Numbered from the stretch's first letter, positions 36,418 to 47,214 are shown. The stretch: 64,000 bases of DNA from Pyrus communis (GCF_963583255.1 NC_084816.1:16169100-16233099), one strand, 5' to 3'. Notes: a model not told the origin generated them from the sequence alone. Made by a program: numbers and translations.

Positions 36418-36733
36418 CAATGTTTTAAAACGCTCACCTCAGGGCGTGCCTAGGCGCCCTGTGAGGTTGGGCTTGAGGGTTGCCGCCTCTGTTTTCAGGG
36501 AGTGGACGGAAGGCGTTGCCGGAGCCGCCTAGGCGCGCCTCAAGGGATTTTTTTTTTATTTTTTTTAAAATACTCCCAAACCCAAATTTTGGGTAGGGTT
36601 TTTACTACTTCATACCTCTTCCTTGCACTATCATCTCTCTGCCTTGTTTTCTGATTTTTATTTTTTATATAAAGGATGTGTGTGCCGTCTACATGCATTG
36701 TTATATGTGTGCTCCTTGTGCTTTTCATCCTCC

Positions 36734-36787
<54 letters not shown>

Positions 36788-37000
36788 GTATATATATGTG
36801 TGTATATGTATTTATATAATATATGTATGTGCTCAGGATGATTATTGATAATAATCTTCTTCTTTTTTAATATAATATATGTGTATGCTCAGTGTATATA
36901 TTAAAAAATTTAGGTCCCGTGAGGCTACGCCTCACACCTCACGCCTAGGCTAGGCTATCTCTCGGACACCTCGCCCACGCCTCATACTTTTAATACATTG
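36418..37000. mobile_element. hAT-type MITE inside the BAM9-like exon
   Basis: The 583-bp insertion is flanked by an 8-bp duplication GTAAGAGG (36410-36417, 37001-37008). Its ends read CAATGTTTTAAAA and, inverted, CAATGTATTAAAA. Just inside each end lie GC-rich arms built on GCCTAGGCG/CGCCTCA-type phrases that are partly complementary. Removing it rejoins the BAM9-like codons between FSP and LTYDW. An 8-bp duplication is the mark of hAT transposases. No coding capacity. Confidence 0.9.
36733..36783. repeat. (AT)n microsatellite in the hAT-type MITE
   Basis: About 25 AT units in the centre of the element, followed by further TATATG-rich sequence. Confidence 0.95.
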
Positions 37001-37440
37001 GTAAGAGGAGAGAAATGCTCTACAATTCCTCACCAAACCTCAACTGCAATTCCATGGATACCTGCCAACTTGAGTGCTTTCAGAGCTACAGTTAAGGCCT
37101 TGATTCTGAAACAACAATAAATCGAGCAATATATAAGGAGATTCTATCTCACTTGAAAGGAAACTAAATTAAAAATAAATAAATTTAGAACCATTTTGAA
37201 ACGTACGTGTATATAACTTGAATTGGGAAGAGATCAAAATAGTTAGCTGCAATCTTGTAGCTAATCATACTCCGTCGTTTAAAAGAGCATAGCAATTAAA
37301 TTAAGAATGAAAATGCATCGTAGCCTCATCAACAGAAAGTCATAATAAAACTTACTTCCTAATCCTTAGACGCCCCGTACCATCAATGTAGAAGGCATCA
37401 ACAGGCATCATCACATATATGGGAATTCTCTTATCTAGGG

Positions 37441-38559
37441 ATGATGACAATATCGAGGACCTCAAATTCTCTCATGCATTCATACTGCAAGCAAAAAATC
37501 ATCTAATTATCACACAGACACATTTATAGGATCCAATTTGAACATTCAAATACAATAAACTAGCTCAGAAACTTCTCTTCAAATCAATTAAAAGCATTAG
37601 CGTCTAAATTTCATTGTTTGAATTTATCAGCAACCCAACTGAACCTAGTCAAGTATTCACTTCAGTAAACCCTACAGAAGCTCAAAAACTTTAAAAAATT
37701 TCCTGCGTATTCTGGGGAACCAAACAGACCGTGCAACTCAAAAGAAAACGGAAAAGCCGTAATTGTGTGAGATAAATCTGAGAATACTGTTTCCGGCAAG
37801 GGATGGGCTGCAGTGAGTGAAGAGGCCTTTTTTAAAATGGGAAGGGTCAAAACATTTCGAAGGAGGTTTCTGCGGTCCGGCTTGTTGTCGAAACTGACTT
37901 CTCTGAAGCAGAAGAAGCTCCTCCTCGCTGTTGTGCATTTGCAGACGACTGCCATTGTCCGCCATTGCCATCAATAACAGAGAATCTCTCAGCGATAGAG
38001 GGAGCAAATCCTATTGTTTATAATTTTCATTTGCAACTGAAATGTACTGACTGACTTTGTGTGTTGTTGTATTTTTGGGTATCTGTTTAGTTTTGTGGCC
38101 TCTTCACATGCTTATTTCTACTTGTCACTCATCACTTATTAATTTATGTCATTTGACTCTCTCAATTGATCGACAGTCGGAAAATAATAAAGGTGTGTGA
38201 AAAGTAAAAAGGAGTGTGGATATCACCACTCAAAATTACCTTTGTGTATATTTTTTATTTGTCAAAAGATATATACATTAGGATAATATCAAGTAACTTA
38301 ATTTTCAAACCAAATTTGCAAATATATTAACAATAAAAAATAAACATTTTGTTTTGACTTCTAATTTTCAAGTATTGATTTACGAATCAACTAGCCCTTT
38401 AGATTCCATTCTTGTAGTAAACACACAAAAAGTCGAGAACTGGGTGAAAGCTTGATGTTGATGGTTCAAGATTGGTACGGGTGGAGGTCTCTGCCAATTT
38501 GGGATAAGAAGATTTTATTGACAGAGGTGTTTGCTATCACTTTGTTCTAACAAAATCTG
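37441..38559. other. Region 5' of the BAM9-like remnant, no clear gene
   Basis: A minus-strand ORF 38007-37738 (MLPLSLRDSLLLMAMADNGS) lies where a BAM9 transit-peptide exon could be, but I see no similarity and would not call it. The rest is AT-rich. Confidence 0.4.
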
Positions 38560-38915
38560 GTTGATAGTTATTATCCTCTTGATACAATTGTGAGCAAATG
38601 CAAAACATTGATGAGTTAATTGGTTAGATGTGAGCTGAGTTGAAGCATGAAGCATGTATTTAGGGAGCAGAATTGTGTTGCTCATAAGTTGCCAAATTGG
38701 AGTTCTAATATGGATCTCGGCGGCGTTGTCTTCAATAACCCCTCATGCGTGCTGCCTGGATTGGATCAACTATCATAGATGATTTTATTGGCATTGCTAA
38801 GCTGTGTTTTGCTTGTACGGATGTTTTACGTTAGGTTCTTCAAATGTCTTCATTTGAATGGAACTAAGATTAAAATGGAATGACACTAGAAAAAAAGAAA
38901 AGAAAAAAAAACCAC
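38560..38915 (+). pseudogene. LINE retrotransposon RNase H tail
   Basis: One plus frame with two stops reads VDSYYPLDTIVSKCKTLMS, MKHVFREQNCVAHKLPNWSS and NMDLGGVVFNNP, stop at about 38780. This is the usual C-terminal end of the RNase H-like domain of plant L1-type LINEs (family pattern HVFREAN..AD.LA). An A-rich tract (AGAAAAAAAGAAAAGAAAAAAAA) near 38887-38910 fits the 3' end of a LINE. Only the tail remains. Confidence 0.65.
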
Positions 38916-39219
38916 TCCCTCATTGGACACAAAGACATAAGCTAAATTCTCAATGTGTATGTAGTCATGAACAACTCATTATGTAAACCCATTATGTAAA
39001 TCTAACACCCTTGTATATGTAATCTCAACCTAAGACGTTTGACCCCTCCCAAACTTTGTTAGTAGCTAAACGATACCTTTCATATGCCTTGTTGCAATTA
39101 AGCTTTTATACCAAAACCAGACCTTTTCTGGTGTAACAAGTAATGTCACCTAACCATTCCCATCCAAATGAAATTCATAAAAGAGTGCAAAAGAAAATTG
39201 AGCATTTATTACATAATAT

Positions 39220-39620
39220 CACTACAATAGAATTGGTCTTTTACGGCGCACAAAGAGTGTCGTAAACGATTATTCACAGGGTAAGCCCCCAAGCAGTAAA
39301 AGCCCATGTCATAAAAGATGTTTTGTCAAATACGTTCTCTAGTAGCCGTGAATAATTTAAGCAAAACACATCGTAAATGCTCTTTAAGGCATGCCTTGCG
39401 CGCCTTAATTGGTATTAGATACGACATTAATGAAATGTCGTAATACTGCAAAAACAATTACAGCATACCTGTGTGCCGTAATTTATATTTGATATGGCGT
39501 TTGTTGAGTGTCGTAATACTGTGAAAGTAATTACAGCATACGTCGTACATCGTAAATGAAGACTCGCATCAACAATTACTGCTAATTTTGCATGCAGTAA
39601 TTTACATTTATTTTAATTTT
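39220..39620 (+). mobile_element. CACTA (En/Spm) transposon terminus with subterminal repeats
   Basis: It begins CACTACAATAGAATTGG, the diagnostic CACTA end. The next 380 bp holds many short repeats of the type TGTCGTAA or its inverse TTACGGC/TTACGAC (for example GTGTCGTAAACG, ATGTCGTAATAC, GTGTCGTAATAC), the usual transposase-binding sites. I found no matching TTGTAGTG end downstream, so its extent is unknown and the element may be truncated. Confidence 0.72.
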
Positions 39621-40195
39621 AATTTTTAATATATATATAAGAATCGACAAAATTAAACATTTACTATAATACAATAATTTCATAAATAATCATATTGTCA
39701 AAATGTATTACAAGTTGAACAAAGCTAAGGTCAATATCAAACTGCACATGAAACACCAAATAGGCCTCTAATAACAAAGAAATTTGTCACTTGAAAGACT
39801 TCACTTTTCCTTGAACACCTCCAAACAAAGTCCTTTGAGAATGAAATACTGCTCCTAATGCTTGAACCACACTAATTGCTATCTCTATCTGCATAGACAT
39901 AAGCACATGGAGCAAAAGAAAATCTATTGTGCTGCTATATGTAGAAATACACATTTAATCTCAAGTAAGAAAAATGCTACTGAAAGAAAACCTAATCATT
40001 GTCATACAAACCTAAATCCCAAATTATGCCTTCACAGTTTTATTGTTTTACACTCATACATGTATCAAATGACTTAAATATACACAAATTATGCCTTTAC
40101 AGTTTTATTGTTTCCTATAACCTGCATAAAAATCATATACTTGCGAGTAGATAAATTTATGAGTCTCTTAACATTTCACGCATAAAGAATTGATG
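39621..40195. other. Non-coding stretch, possibly inside the CACTA element
   Basis: AT-rich; a phrase around AAATTATGCCTT.ACAGTTTTATTGTTT occurs twice (about 40018-40047 and 40085-40112). No gene recognised. Confidence 0.4.
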
Positions 40196-40266
40196 CAGCA
40201 AGTACAAGATTGGATATTCGATCAGTGGATATGGTTATCAATTATGATATCCCCAAAAACTCTAAG
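40196..40266 (+). pseudogene. Single exon of a DEAD-box RNA helicase
   Basis: The frame reads ASTRLDIRSVDMVINYDIPK and NSK, ending at AAG|GTAAGA. DEAD-box helicases of the DDX47/RH10 type have ATDVASRGLDIPSVD.VINYDIP here (motif V). Gly of SRGLD is lost and Pro is replaced by Arg. No neighbouring exon (HRVGRTAR, motif VI) is visible. It lies 1 kb inside the CACTA terminus, so capture by that transposon is possible. Confidence 0.8.
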
Positions 40267-41010
40267 GTAAGACTCACTATTTTTTGACCTAGTGGTTTGC
40301 TGTATCAATTTACATCAAAGTTAGCCAGTTATCTAGTTTTTGGGTCTTAATATATTACAAATTCAGCATCAACAGAAGCACCAACAAATTTCAATTTTTT
40401 TTCATTTCTTTTTGTTCCATTTTCTTCAATCCAATCAACTTTCTTGGGAACTAAAACAAAAGGAGAGAAAGAGAGAGAGTTCCCAACCTGTCTCAACTTC
40501 GTCTTTGGAAAGTAGGCGCTGGGAATGGATAGAGTACCCAACCAAGATACTATAGCTAGTCAAAGGAGATGGATTTGGTTGGTAAGTTAAGAGCTAGTCA
40601 AAACAAAATGTTAACTTAGAAATTGATAAAGACTTTAATACTAATAAAATTAAGTATAAACTTTTCCACTCATTACCGCTGCATTTGCAACCTCTTCATT
40701 TAAAAATTCACCATAGACTTGAATAAGTGAGGGATGTGCTAGTGTTGCAGAGGGTGAGGGAGGGAGGGAGGGAGAGAGAGTGCAGAGAGAAGATGGCGGG
40801 ATTTAAAAAGCAAGGCCATTCCCGCAGACACTTAGCCAATATTGTGGGTTAATAGCACCAGCTTCCAACTACGGTTTAACCTTGACCGAACTTGCAAGAT
40901 ACAAAAAGTAGAAGAAGGAAGAAGGAGCTCAGCTCAGCTTTCGTAAAATTATATTAAATTCATTCTAACCGTTGGAAGAAAGAGTGTGGCTCTATATAGC
41001 CAACCCTTTA
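40267..41010. other. Stretch between the helicase exon and the Harbinger element
   Basis: No gene. A GGGA/GA-rich run lies at 40750-40780. The sequence ends at the left TTA of the Harbinger element. Confidence 0.5.
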
Positions 41011-41769
41011 GAGCAAGTCCACCGTTATGGATTGCTCAAGGGACAGTGGACCAAACAGGGCTTGATAGCCTGGCAAAAGCCCTCCAGCGTTGGGAGCCCG
41101 AGGGACTGGGCATGCCCGAGCAAGAGGTATGTGAGGAATCACCAGCCCGCGAGCCCGAGGTGGACTTGGCGCATGGCTGACGTTAGCTTGGCGTCAGTCA
41201 CATTTTTAAATTTTTTTCTGTCAGGTGCGTGCGCCTCACCCGTGCGTGGGGGCACGTCAGTCAACCCCAGGGGCCCACAGTGCAGTGTGCCTCAGTTACC
41301 GTTGGGAAGCCACGTGGCTTCCCACGGTCTGTTCGATCTCAACGGCTCTTTAAAATGGGTCGTCCAATTTGCAACGGTAATAAAAAAAATTTCTAATTTA
41401 ATATCAACCGTTCGATCTGAGATCGACAATTGATATTAATCTGCTTTATAAATAAATAAATAAAAGAAAAATAAGTTTTAAAATTAAGAAAAGTTACCGT
41501 TGTGGCACGTGGCACAATCTGGAGTGTTGGAATTCAATTTTTTTTTATATCCAACGGCAGAGATTAATTAGTTGAATAAAAATTAAAAAAAAAAATTGTA
41601 AAAAATCCAAAAAATAATCTGAAATTTTTTAAAAAAAAATTGTTTTTACTTTTCTATAAATACCTTCTCATTATCATCTACCTTACACCACAATTTCATA
41701 TTTTCTCAACTACTTTCAATCACATTCCTATTTTTCTCTCAAAGTTTCAATCCAATTTTTTTCAACAAA

Positions 41770-42906
41770 ATGATTACTGATGCAGGGACGAATTGGTCAC
41801 TTCTTGAAGATGTTGTGTTTTGTACTAGCTGGGTTGAAGTTACTCATAGTTTGCTTACGGGTAATGAGATGCAGTTGCGAGAAATGTGGAGTCTTATTCA
41901 TACCAATTATCTTGAGAAAATGGGTGGGAAAAGAACCAAAGAATCGATGTCCAGTCGTTGGAAATTGCTTAGCCAATCGTTTAGTACGTGGAGAAACGCC
42001 TTGGCACAAACTAGTACTAATATTCGAAGTGGGGAAAATTACTCGGATTAGGTAACACTATATTATTTATTTGTTTGTACTATACCCAAATTTACATTAT
42101 AATTATTTGTTTGTATTATTTATTTGTTACCTACTTACATTATAATTATTTTTTTGTATTATTTATTTGTTACCTATTTTCATTATAATTATTTCTTCTC
42201 CCGCATTGTGTACCAACTTCAAGCACAAGCTTGGTACGGTGCCAAAACCAAAAGCAAAAATAAATCATTCAACCGGTGGGATTGTTGGAATATTGTCAAA
42301 GATTGTCCTAAATTCAGAGTTGTGCTTGTCGGTCCAGAAGTTTTCATGAACAGCACCCCTCTACACTCTACACCCGATCATGGCTTGCATGTTCATGAAG
42401 ATGATGCAGAAAAAGTGCCCGAAACGCCCCTCCCTGAACAAGCGTCGGGTTTGACCCATTATCCAATTAGGCCTAAAGGTAAGAAGGCTTTAAATAGAAA
42501 AGGGAGTGCTTCCAAGAATGATTATGCAAAGTACATGGAAGAACTTGCTCGCCAATGTGAATTGACTTTGGCACAGTAAATGGCGAAATTTGAGGCTGAT
42601 AATGCTAGAGAGGAGGCAAAAGCTGCAGCTATTGAGAGAGAATTTCAAGCTAATGAGAGAGAAAGAGAGCTACTTAGGCAAGAAAGGGAACATGTTAGAG
42701 AAGAAAGAATGGCTTAACGAGATCGTGAGATTATGAACATGCCTTTAGAAGGGAAGTCTCCAAATTCTAAATTTTTTTGGAAGTCGGAGAAAGCGGACGT
42801 GGTGCGAAGGAGGCATGCAAGAGAAGCGAGAGCAAGACAAGATGGTCTTAGCAGCACAATAGAAGATCATCCTAGCACCAAAAATTGGTTAAGTGATGAT
42901 GAATAG
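41770..42906 (+). pseudogene. Harbinger ORF1, Myb/SANT-like DNA-binding protein
   Basis: First piece 41770-42051: WSLLEDVVFCTSWVEVTH, MWSLIHTNYLEKMGGKRTKE and SRWKLLSQSFSTWRNAL, a trihelix/Myb-like domain. After an intron-like AT-rich gap, 42211-42579 reads LQAQAWYGAKTKSKNKSFNR, CWNIVKDCPKF and a linker ending KKALNRKGSASKNDYAKYME. The same frame continues past TAA at 42577-42579 (MAKFEADNAREEAKAAAIER) and past a second TAA near 42717 to WKSEKADVVRRRHAREARAR, end 42906. In the family this protein helps the transposase reach element ends. At least two stops make it a pseudogene. Confidence 0.87.
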
Positions 42907-43248
42907 AGTAGTTTTTGTAATCGGAGCTCATAATTTTCCAATCACTTTGGGTTGTAATTTATTATTTATTGAATATAGTACTTTATGTTGTTTCCAATTT
43001 AATGAATTTAGTACTTTATTTAAAGTAAGAATAAATTTATTGAATTTGGTAAGTTATTTATACCAAGAGAATATTTATTCAAATGACAAAAACACACCGA
43101 ATAAAATTACATAAACATACCGAATAATAAAAAAACTCACTAAAGCTGAACTAAAAAAAAAACACACCAACTAAAATTAAATAAACACACCAAATAAAAA
43201 CAAACACACTAAATGAACTTAATTATCTTCAGCTTGTTTCAATGCCCA

Positions 43249-44626
43249 CTAGTGCTCTATCAAGTCATTTTGCCGAGCATTGTGCATACATGGCCTTTGA
43301 AGTGCAGTATATCGTTGAATGACCAATTCATTGTAACGTCCATCCCTTTCTAATGGCTCATGTTGCACGGGTTCTTTGGTGGCGTCATGAGCGCAACATA
43401 TACGTGTTCTTGAATTGTTCATCGTGTTCGGCTCATATTCATCAATGGCATCATAATCGTACTCATCTTCCACAATCATGTTGTGAAGAATGATGCACGT
43501 CATTATGATGGATCGAAGTGACTCTACATCAAACAATCTGACAGCACCCCTGACGATTGTCCAACGAGCTTGGAGGATACAAAACAACGTTCCACGTCCT
43601 TCCTGCACCCCTCTTAATAGCTTGCAAAGTGTTTTTCCTTTATACTTTGCGGACGTGGCACTATTTTGACAAATGTTGACCACCTTGGGTAAATGACATC
43701 AGCTAAGTAGTATGGCTCGTCGTACATACGTCCGTTGACATAGTACGTGACTTTTTGTGCCTTTCCTTGCAGGACATCGTTGAACACTAGGGATTGGGTA
43801 AGGACGTTGAGTCATTTTGAGTTCCTGGAACCCCGAAAAAGGCGTGCTAAATCCATGTATCAAAAGATGCCACCGCCTCCAAAATGATACTTTTTGATCA
43901 TTTTCTGTCCCCATAACCGCCTTGCCATGCACTTGGACAGTTTTTCCATGTCCAGTGCATACAATCAATGCTTCCAATCATCCCAGGAAAACCACGCATC
44001 TCGGCCTTCTTCAGAAGCCTTTGCAAGTTCATGTTTGTAGGTTTCTGGAGGTACTCTGCGGTGTAGATATATTCGATTGCTCCGCAAAACCTTATCAGGG
44101 ACTCAAGAATGGTTGATTTCCCCATCCTCATTATCTCATCCACTTGGTCTGCAGCTGCTCCATATGCAAGCATAAGCAAGGCAGCAGTAATTTTTTGTTG
44201 AGGAAGGAGACCCATAACACCAAAAGCATCATTCTTTTGGACAAAGTAAGAATCATGGTTGCAAACAGCAATCATGATTTTGTTGAACAAATATTGTTCC
44301 ATTCTAAAACGAAGTCTAAAGTACGTATCAGGGAATGCACTATTACGGACAAAATAATCGTCCAAGAGTTTCATACCTTGTCGTTGCCTGCTTCTATCAA
44401 GGTTTCTGGAATGGCTGGGCTTGCAGATCTGACCCACAGCTTGAATGACTCAACGGGAATGTGAGGCTTTGCCCATTCTTGCTTCGTCATCTCTCATTCT
44501 ACGCTCCTTATCCTCTTCTCTCTCATTTTTTGCCACCTGGAGATTGAACATTCCTTCTGATTGGTTAAACAATTCTTCCTCTTGCTGATCGAGTTCCCAC
44601 ATCATCCTTGACGAAGAAGAAGACAT
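43249..44626 (-). pseudogene. Harbinger DDE transposase
   Basis: Start at 44626 (MSSSSRMMWELDQQEEELFN), in phase with the long frame from 44437 (MKLLDDYFVRNSAFPDTYFR, LPQQKITAALLMLAYG), interrupted by TGA at 44450-44452. The first catalytic Asp lies in MIGSIDCMHWTW. After a TGA behind GGYGDRK the frame continues with SIILEAVASFDTWI and the second Asp in GVPGTQND. Frame changes follow, and the C-terminus (LQARWTIVRGAVRLFDVESL, MTCIILHNMIVEDEYDYD) is in 43683-43249; the Glu region (RKDVERCF) is in another frame. It would cut and paste elements at TTA, but it is clearly dead here. Confidence 0.92.
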
Positions 44627-44829
44627 TGTAAGAAAGAAGCAGAAATTATAAATAATGATACAGATTTTTGTGAAGAAGGAAGCAGAAACTATGAATAATG
44701 ATAGAGATTTTGGTGAAGAACGAAGTAGAAACCATGAATAATGATAGAGATCTTGAGAAAATTGGTGTGAGATTTGTGACGATGGATGGTAGATTATATG
44801 GAGGATTCAGAAAGGATTAGGTTGTAGAT

Positions 44830-45300
44830 AATGCCACGTGGTGTGCCGTCATTTGTTAAAAATCTGATGGAAATCTATCCTCAAAGATTGTAAACAGATT
44901 ATGACACGTGGCGCGACGTGATTGGTTAATAATCTTATCAGAAATCTTTCACCAATAATTGTATTTTTGGATAATGACACGTGGCATGCCGTCATTCATT
45001 AAAAATCTGATGGAAAACTATCCTCTAAGATTGTAAACAGATTATGACAAGTGGCGCGACGTGATTGGTTAATAATCTTATCAGAAATCCATCACCAATA
45101 ATTGTATTTTCGGATAATGACACGTGGTGCAACGAGTACGATTAAAAATCTTATCCGAAATCCATCCCCAATAATTGTCTTTTCGGATTTTATGACAAGT
45201 GACGCAACGAGAACGATTAAAAATCTTATCCGAAATTACAAATAAAATTATTTTGTATTATTTAATAATTTTTCAGATAATGACATGTGGCGCAACAAGA
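44830..45300. repeat. Tandem array with CACGTG boxes upstream of the transposase
   Basis: About seven degenerate units of 60-75 bp, each containing GATAATGACACGTGGCGC or a variant followed by ATTAAAAATCTTATC. CACGTG is intact at 44835, 44905, 44978 and 45121, and decayed to CAAGTG or CATGTG in the others. The array lies 200-670 bp upstream of the transposase ATG and inside the right terminus. CACGTGGC is a known G-box/ABRE core for bZIP and bHLH factors. Whether it drives transcription or binds transposase is not shown. Confidence 0.8.
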
Positions 45301-45520
45301 ACGATTAAAAATCTTATCCGAAATTACAATTAAAATTATTTTTTATTATTTTATAAATAAAAAAAATACTAATATTTTATTGCTTATTGACAGGGATATT
45401 GAAGTGCAAAGGTGGAGATGCAAAAGGCGATTACTATTCATTAAGGGCAGTTACTGTTTACTGGGTGGATAGCATAGTGTATTGCCTGGAGGGAGGTTTC
45501 ACACGCTGGAACTGCTCTTA

Positions 45521-46410
45521 CACATGCGTGACTTGCCACTTGGCACTAACAAACAAACTAGTAAAATAAAATACCACTTAAAAACTGTAAATTGCAAATT
45601 GATCCCAAACTATTACAATTTGACCCCAACTTGATTTCTTATGATCAAAGAAATCACAGAACATAACAGTGGTCAGCACGAATCATTTCCAAATTGAAAG
45701 GTAAAAATCATTTCCAAATCTTCTGTGCCACTGAGCCTGGATTCTCATTTCTAACCCTAGCCATTTGTGTCTCTCATTTTCTCTCTGCCCTCGAGCCCAG
45801 AGCCACCCCCTTCATCTCACAGTCCCCGCAAGAACCACGCAGACAGTAAATCGCCTCCGTCGTTTTCCTCCTCTCGCCTCCGTCTCCCTCCTCTCCCCTT
45901 CGTCATCTCCCTCCTCCTCTCTCCCTCTTTCTGGAATCGATCGATCTTCGAAGAGGATAAAATTATATGAAATGGTGTTTAGGTACGCTACTTTTTGACA
46001 CTTTCGTTTTCTATTTTTAATTTAATTTTTTCCCATTTCTGAAATCAATTCTTGCTATTTCTTCTGCGTATTTGCTAAAATTCCTGTTCAATTAGTATTA
46101 GATATGAATCTACAACTAAAAGCATAAACTAACTTCAGCACGCCTAATACTATCGTCTCAAAAAACCCTTCCCGTGGGCGACTCCAAGTCTCAAATTTCT
46201 AACGGTACGAGGTTTGTCTTGAACTCAAAGTATGCATTTTTTTTATTGTCTACTCATTCAACCGCCAATAAAAGTTGCACCCTTTTATTTTATTTTCTGT
46301 ATTTTCTTGGGTTTGCTTCTTCTACTGTGAGTATGTGTATTTTATTTTTTGGGTTCAGCTTCTTCGGTTATTCCACTGTCTATTTGTTTCCCAAAAGAGT
46401 AAATTGCTAA
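45521..46410. other. Region with a CT-rich leader-like segment, no gene recognised
   Basis: 45760-45960 is strongly CT-rich and looks like a 5' leader (CTCTCATTTTCTCTCTGCCC), with an ATG at 45972 (AAATGGTGTTTAGG). The frame closes almost at once. No protein is recognised. Confidence 0.4.
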
Positions 46411-46574
46411 TTTAGTCTTTGAAATATTACCTGAGTAAAAATTAGGTCCTTAAACTTTTAAAAAAAAAAAAATCAGTCCTTGAATTATAACAATCTGCCA
46501 ATTACATCCCACTAGATTCGAATGTACTATATTCAATTTTTCGTCAATTTAACTCATGTTACTTGCATGTGATA

Positions 46575-46860
46575 TGTCACATCCCGACTCGGGAGGGACC
46601 ACTTCCCGGGCCCGCTACACCACCGTAGCACGATATTGTCCGCTTTGGGCTTACCATTCCCTCACGGTTTTGTTTTTGGGAACTCACGAGCAACTTTCCA
46701 GTGGGTCACCCATCATGGGATTGCTTTAAGCCCCCATCTCGCTTAACTTCGGAGTTCCTACAGAACCCGAAGCCAGTGAGCTCCCAAAAAGGCCTCGTGC
46801 TAGGTAGGGATGAGAATATACATTTAAGGATCACTCCTCTGAGCGATGTGGGATGTCACA
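46575..46860 (-). repeat. Cassandra 3' LTR
   Basis: 286 bp. The 5S-like part is at about 46691-46770 read on minus. It differs from the other LTR by small changes (TTGCTTTAAGCC versus TTGCTCTAGCC). Confidence 0.94.
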
Positions 46861-46916
46861 ATCCACCCGCTTAGGGGCTCGACGTCCTTGTCGGCACACA
46901 CGCGACCAGGGTTAGG

Positions 46917-46928
46917 CTCTGATACCAA
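46917..46928 (-). other. Cassandra primer-binding site (initiator Met tRNA)
   Basis: TGGTATCAGAGC on the minus strand, two bases inside the 5' LTR, complementary to the 3' end of plant initiator Met tRNA. Confidence 0.95.
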
Positions 46929-46930
46929 AT

Positions 46931-47214
46931 TGTCACATCTCGGCCTGGGGCAGATCACTTCCCAGGCCTGCTCCACCACCGTAGCACGATATTGTCCGCT
47001 TTGGGCTTACCATTCCCTCACGGTTTTGTTTTTGGGAACTCATGAGCAACTTCCCAGTGGGTCACCCATCATGGGATTGCTCTAGCCCCCTTCTCGCTTA
47101 ACTTCGGAGTTCCTACGGAACCCGAATCTAGTGAGCTCCCAAAAGGCCTCGCGCTAGGTAGGGATGAGAATATACATTTAAGGATCACTCCTCTGAGCGA
47201 TGTGGGATGTCACA
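46931..47214 (-). repeat. Cassandra 5' LTR
   Basis: 284 bp. The 5S-like segment lies at about 47040-47125 on minus and should serve as the Pol III promoter. Confidence 0.94.

Larger units (their letters stand above)
34420..37440 (-). pseudogene. BAM9: Inactive beta-amylase 9-like gene, broken, copy B
   Basis: Reading minus, exon pieces occur in gene order: 37440-37356 (PIYVMMPVDAFYIDG), 37105-37009 plus 36409-36266 (IKALTVALKALKLAGIHGIA, then LTYDWSLYEGPFKLISDSGL), 35905-35650 (YYRDKNGFSNDDYFTL, QCYEDFLSSFAKKFE, ISVGLGPSGGLKY), 35600-35525 ([15 protein letters not shown]), 35440-35310 (EEGKPQWGENGPQNAGYYNS), 34680-34560 (HADDILAKAANILKKYQE) and 34535-34425 (LRDGYDHVASILSRHGAALH). The pattern matches plastid BAM9, a GH14 family member thought to lack activity. 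Breaks: TGA for Trp in VEVWWGIVE, a stop after KKYQE, a stop in LIA*YYN, and a 583-bp MITE inside an exon. It converges on the receptor kinase. Confidence 0.9.
41011..45517. mobile_element. PIF/Harbinger DNA transposon, complete ends, decayed genes
   Basis: The ends read GAGCAAGTCCACCG and, inverted, GAGCAGTTCCAGCG, with TTA target duplications at 41008-41010 and 45518-45520. The element is 4507 bp and carries the two genes typical of the superfamily: a Myb/SANT-like ORF1 on plus and a DDE transposase on minus, converging. Both have several stops, so it should not move on its own. Subterminal regions contain CACGTG-bearing sequence, arranged as a tandem array on the right. Confidence 0.93.
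46575..47214 (-). mobile_element. Cassandra TRIM retrotransposon with 5S rRNA-like LTRs
   Basis: Two LTRs (46575-46860 and 46931-47214) start TGTCACAT and end GGATGTCACA and flank a 70-bp interior. TGATA is duplicated at 46570-46574 and 47215-47219. On the minus strand the interior opens with TTTGGTATCAGAGC, the initiator-Met tRNA primer site, and closes with a purine run (AAGCGGGTGGAT). Each LTR contains a 5S rRNA-like stretch with AACTCCGAAGTTAAGCG and GATGGGTGACCC, the internal promoter boxes for RNA polymerase III. That is the hallmark of Cassandra. It encodes no protein and depends on other elements for transposition. Confidence 0.96.

Noticed and set aside
37738..38007. Possible first exon of the BAM9-like gene
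   Set aside because: Position is right but the sequence shows no likeness to a BAM9 N-terminus and lacks a convincing donor; left uncalled.
45765..45998. CT-rich ORFs that could be a new gene start
   Set aside because: Low-complexity Ser/Pro/Leu translation of a leader-like pyrimidine tract; three frames are equally open.
46690..47140. 5S rRNA-like sequences that could be called rRNA genes
   Set aside because: They lie inside Cassandra LTRs, diverge from 5S rRNA and lack its full length, so they are not 5S genes.
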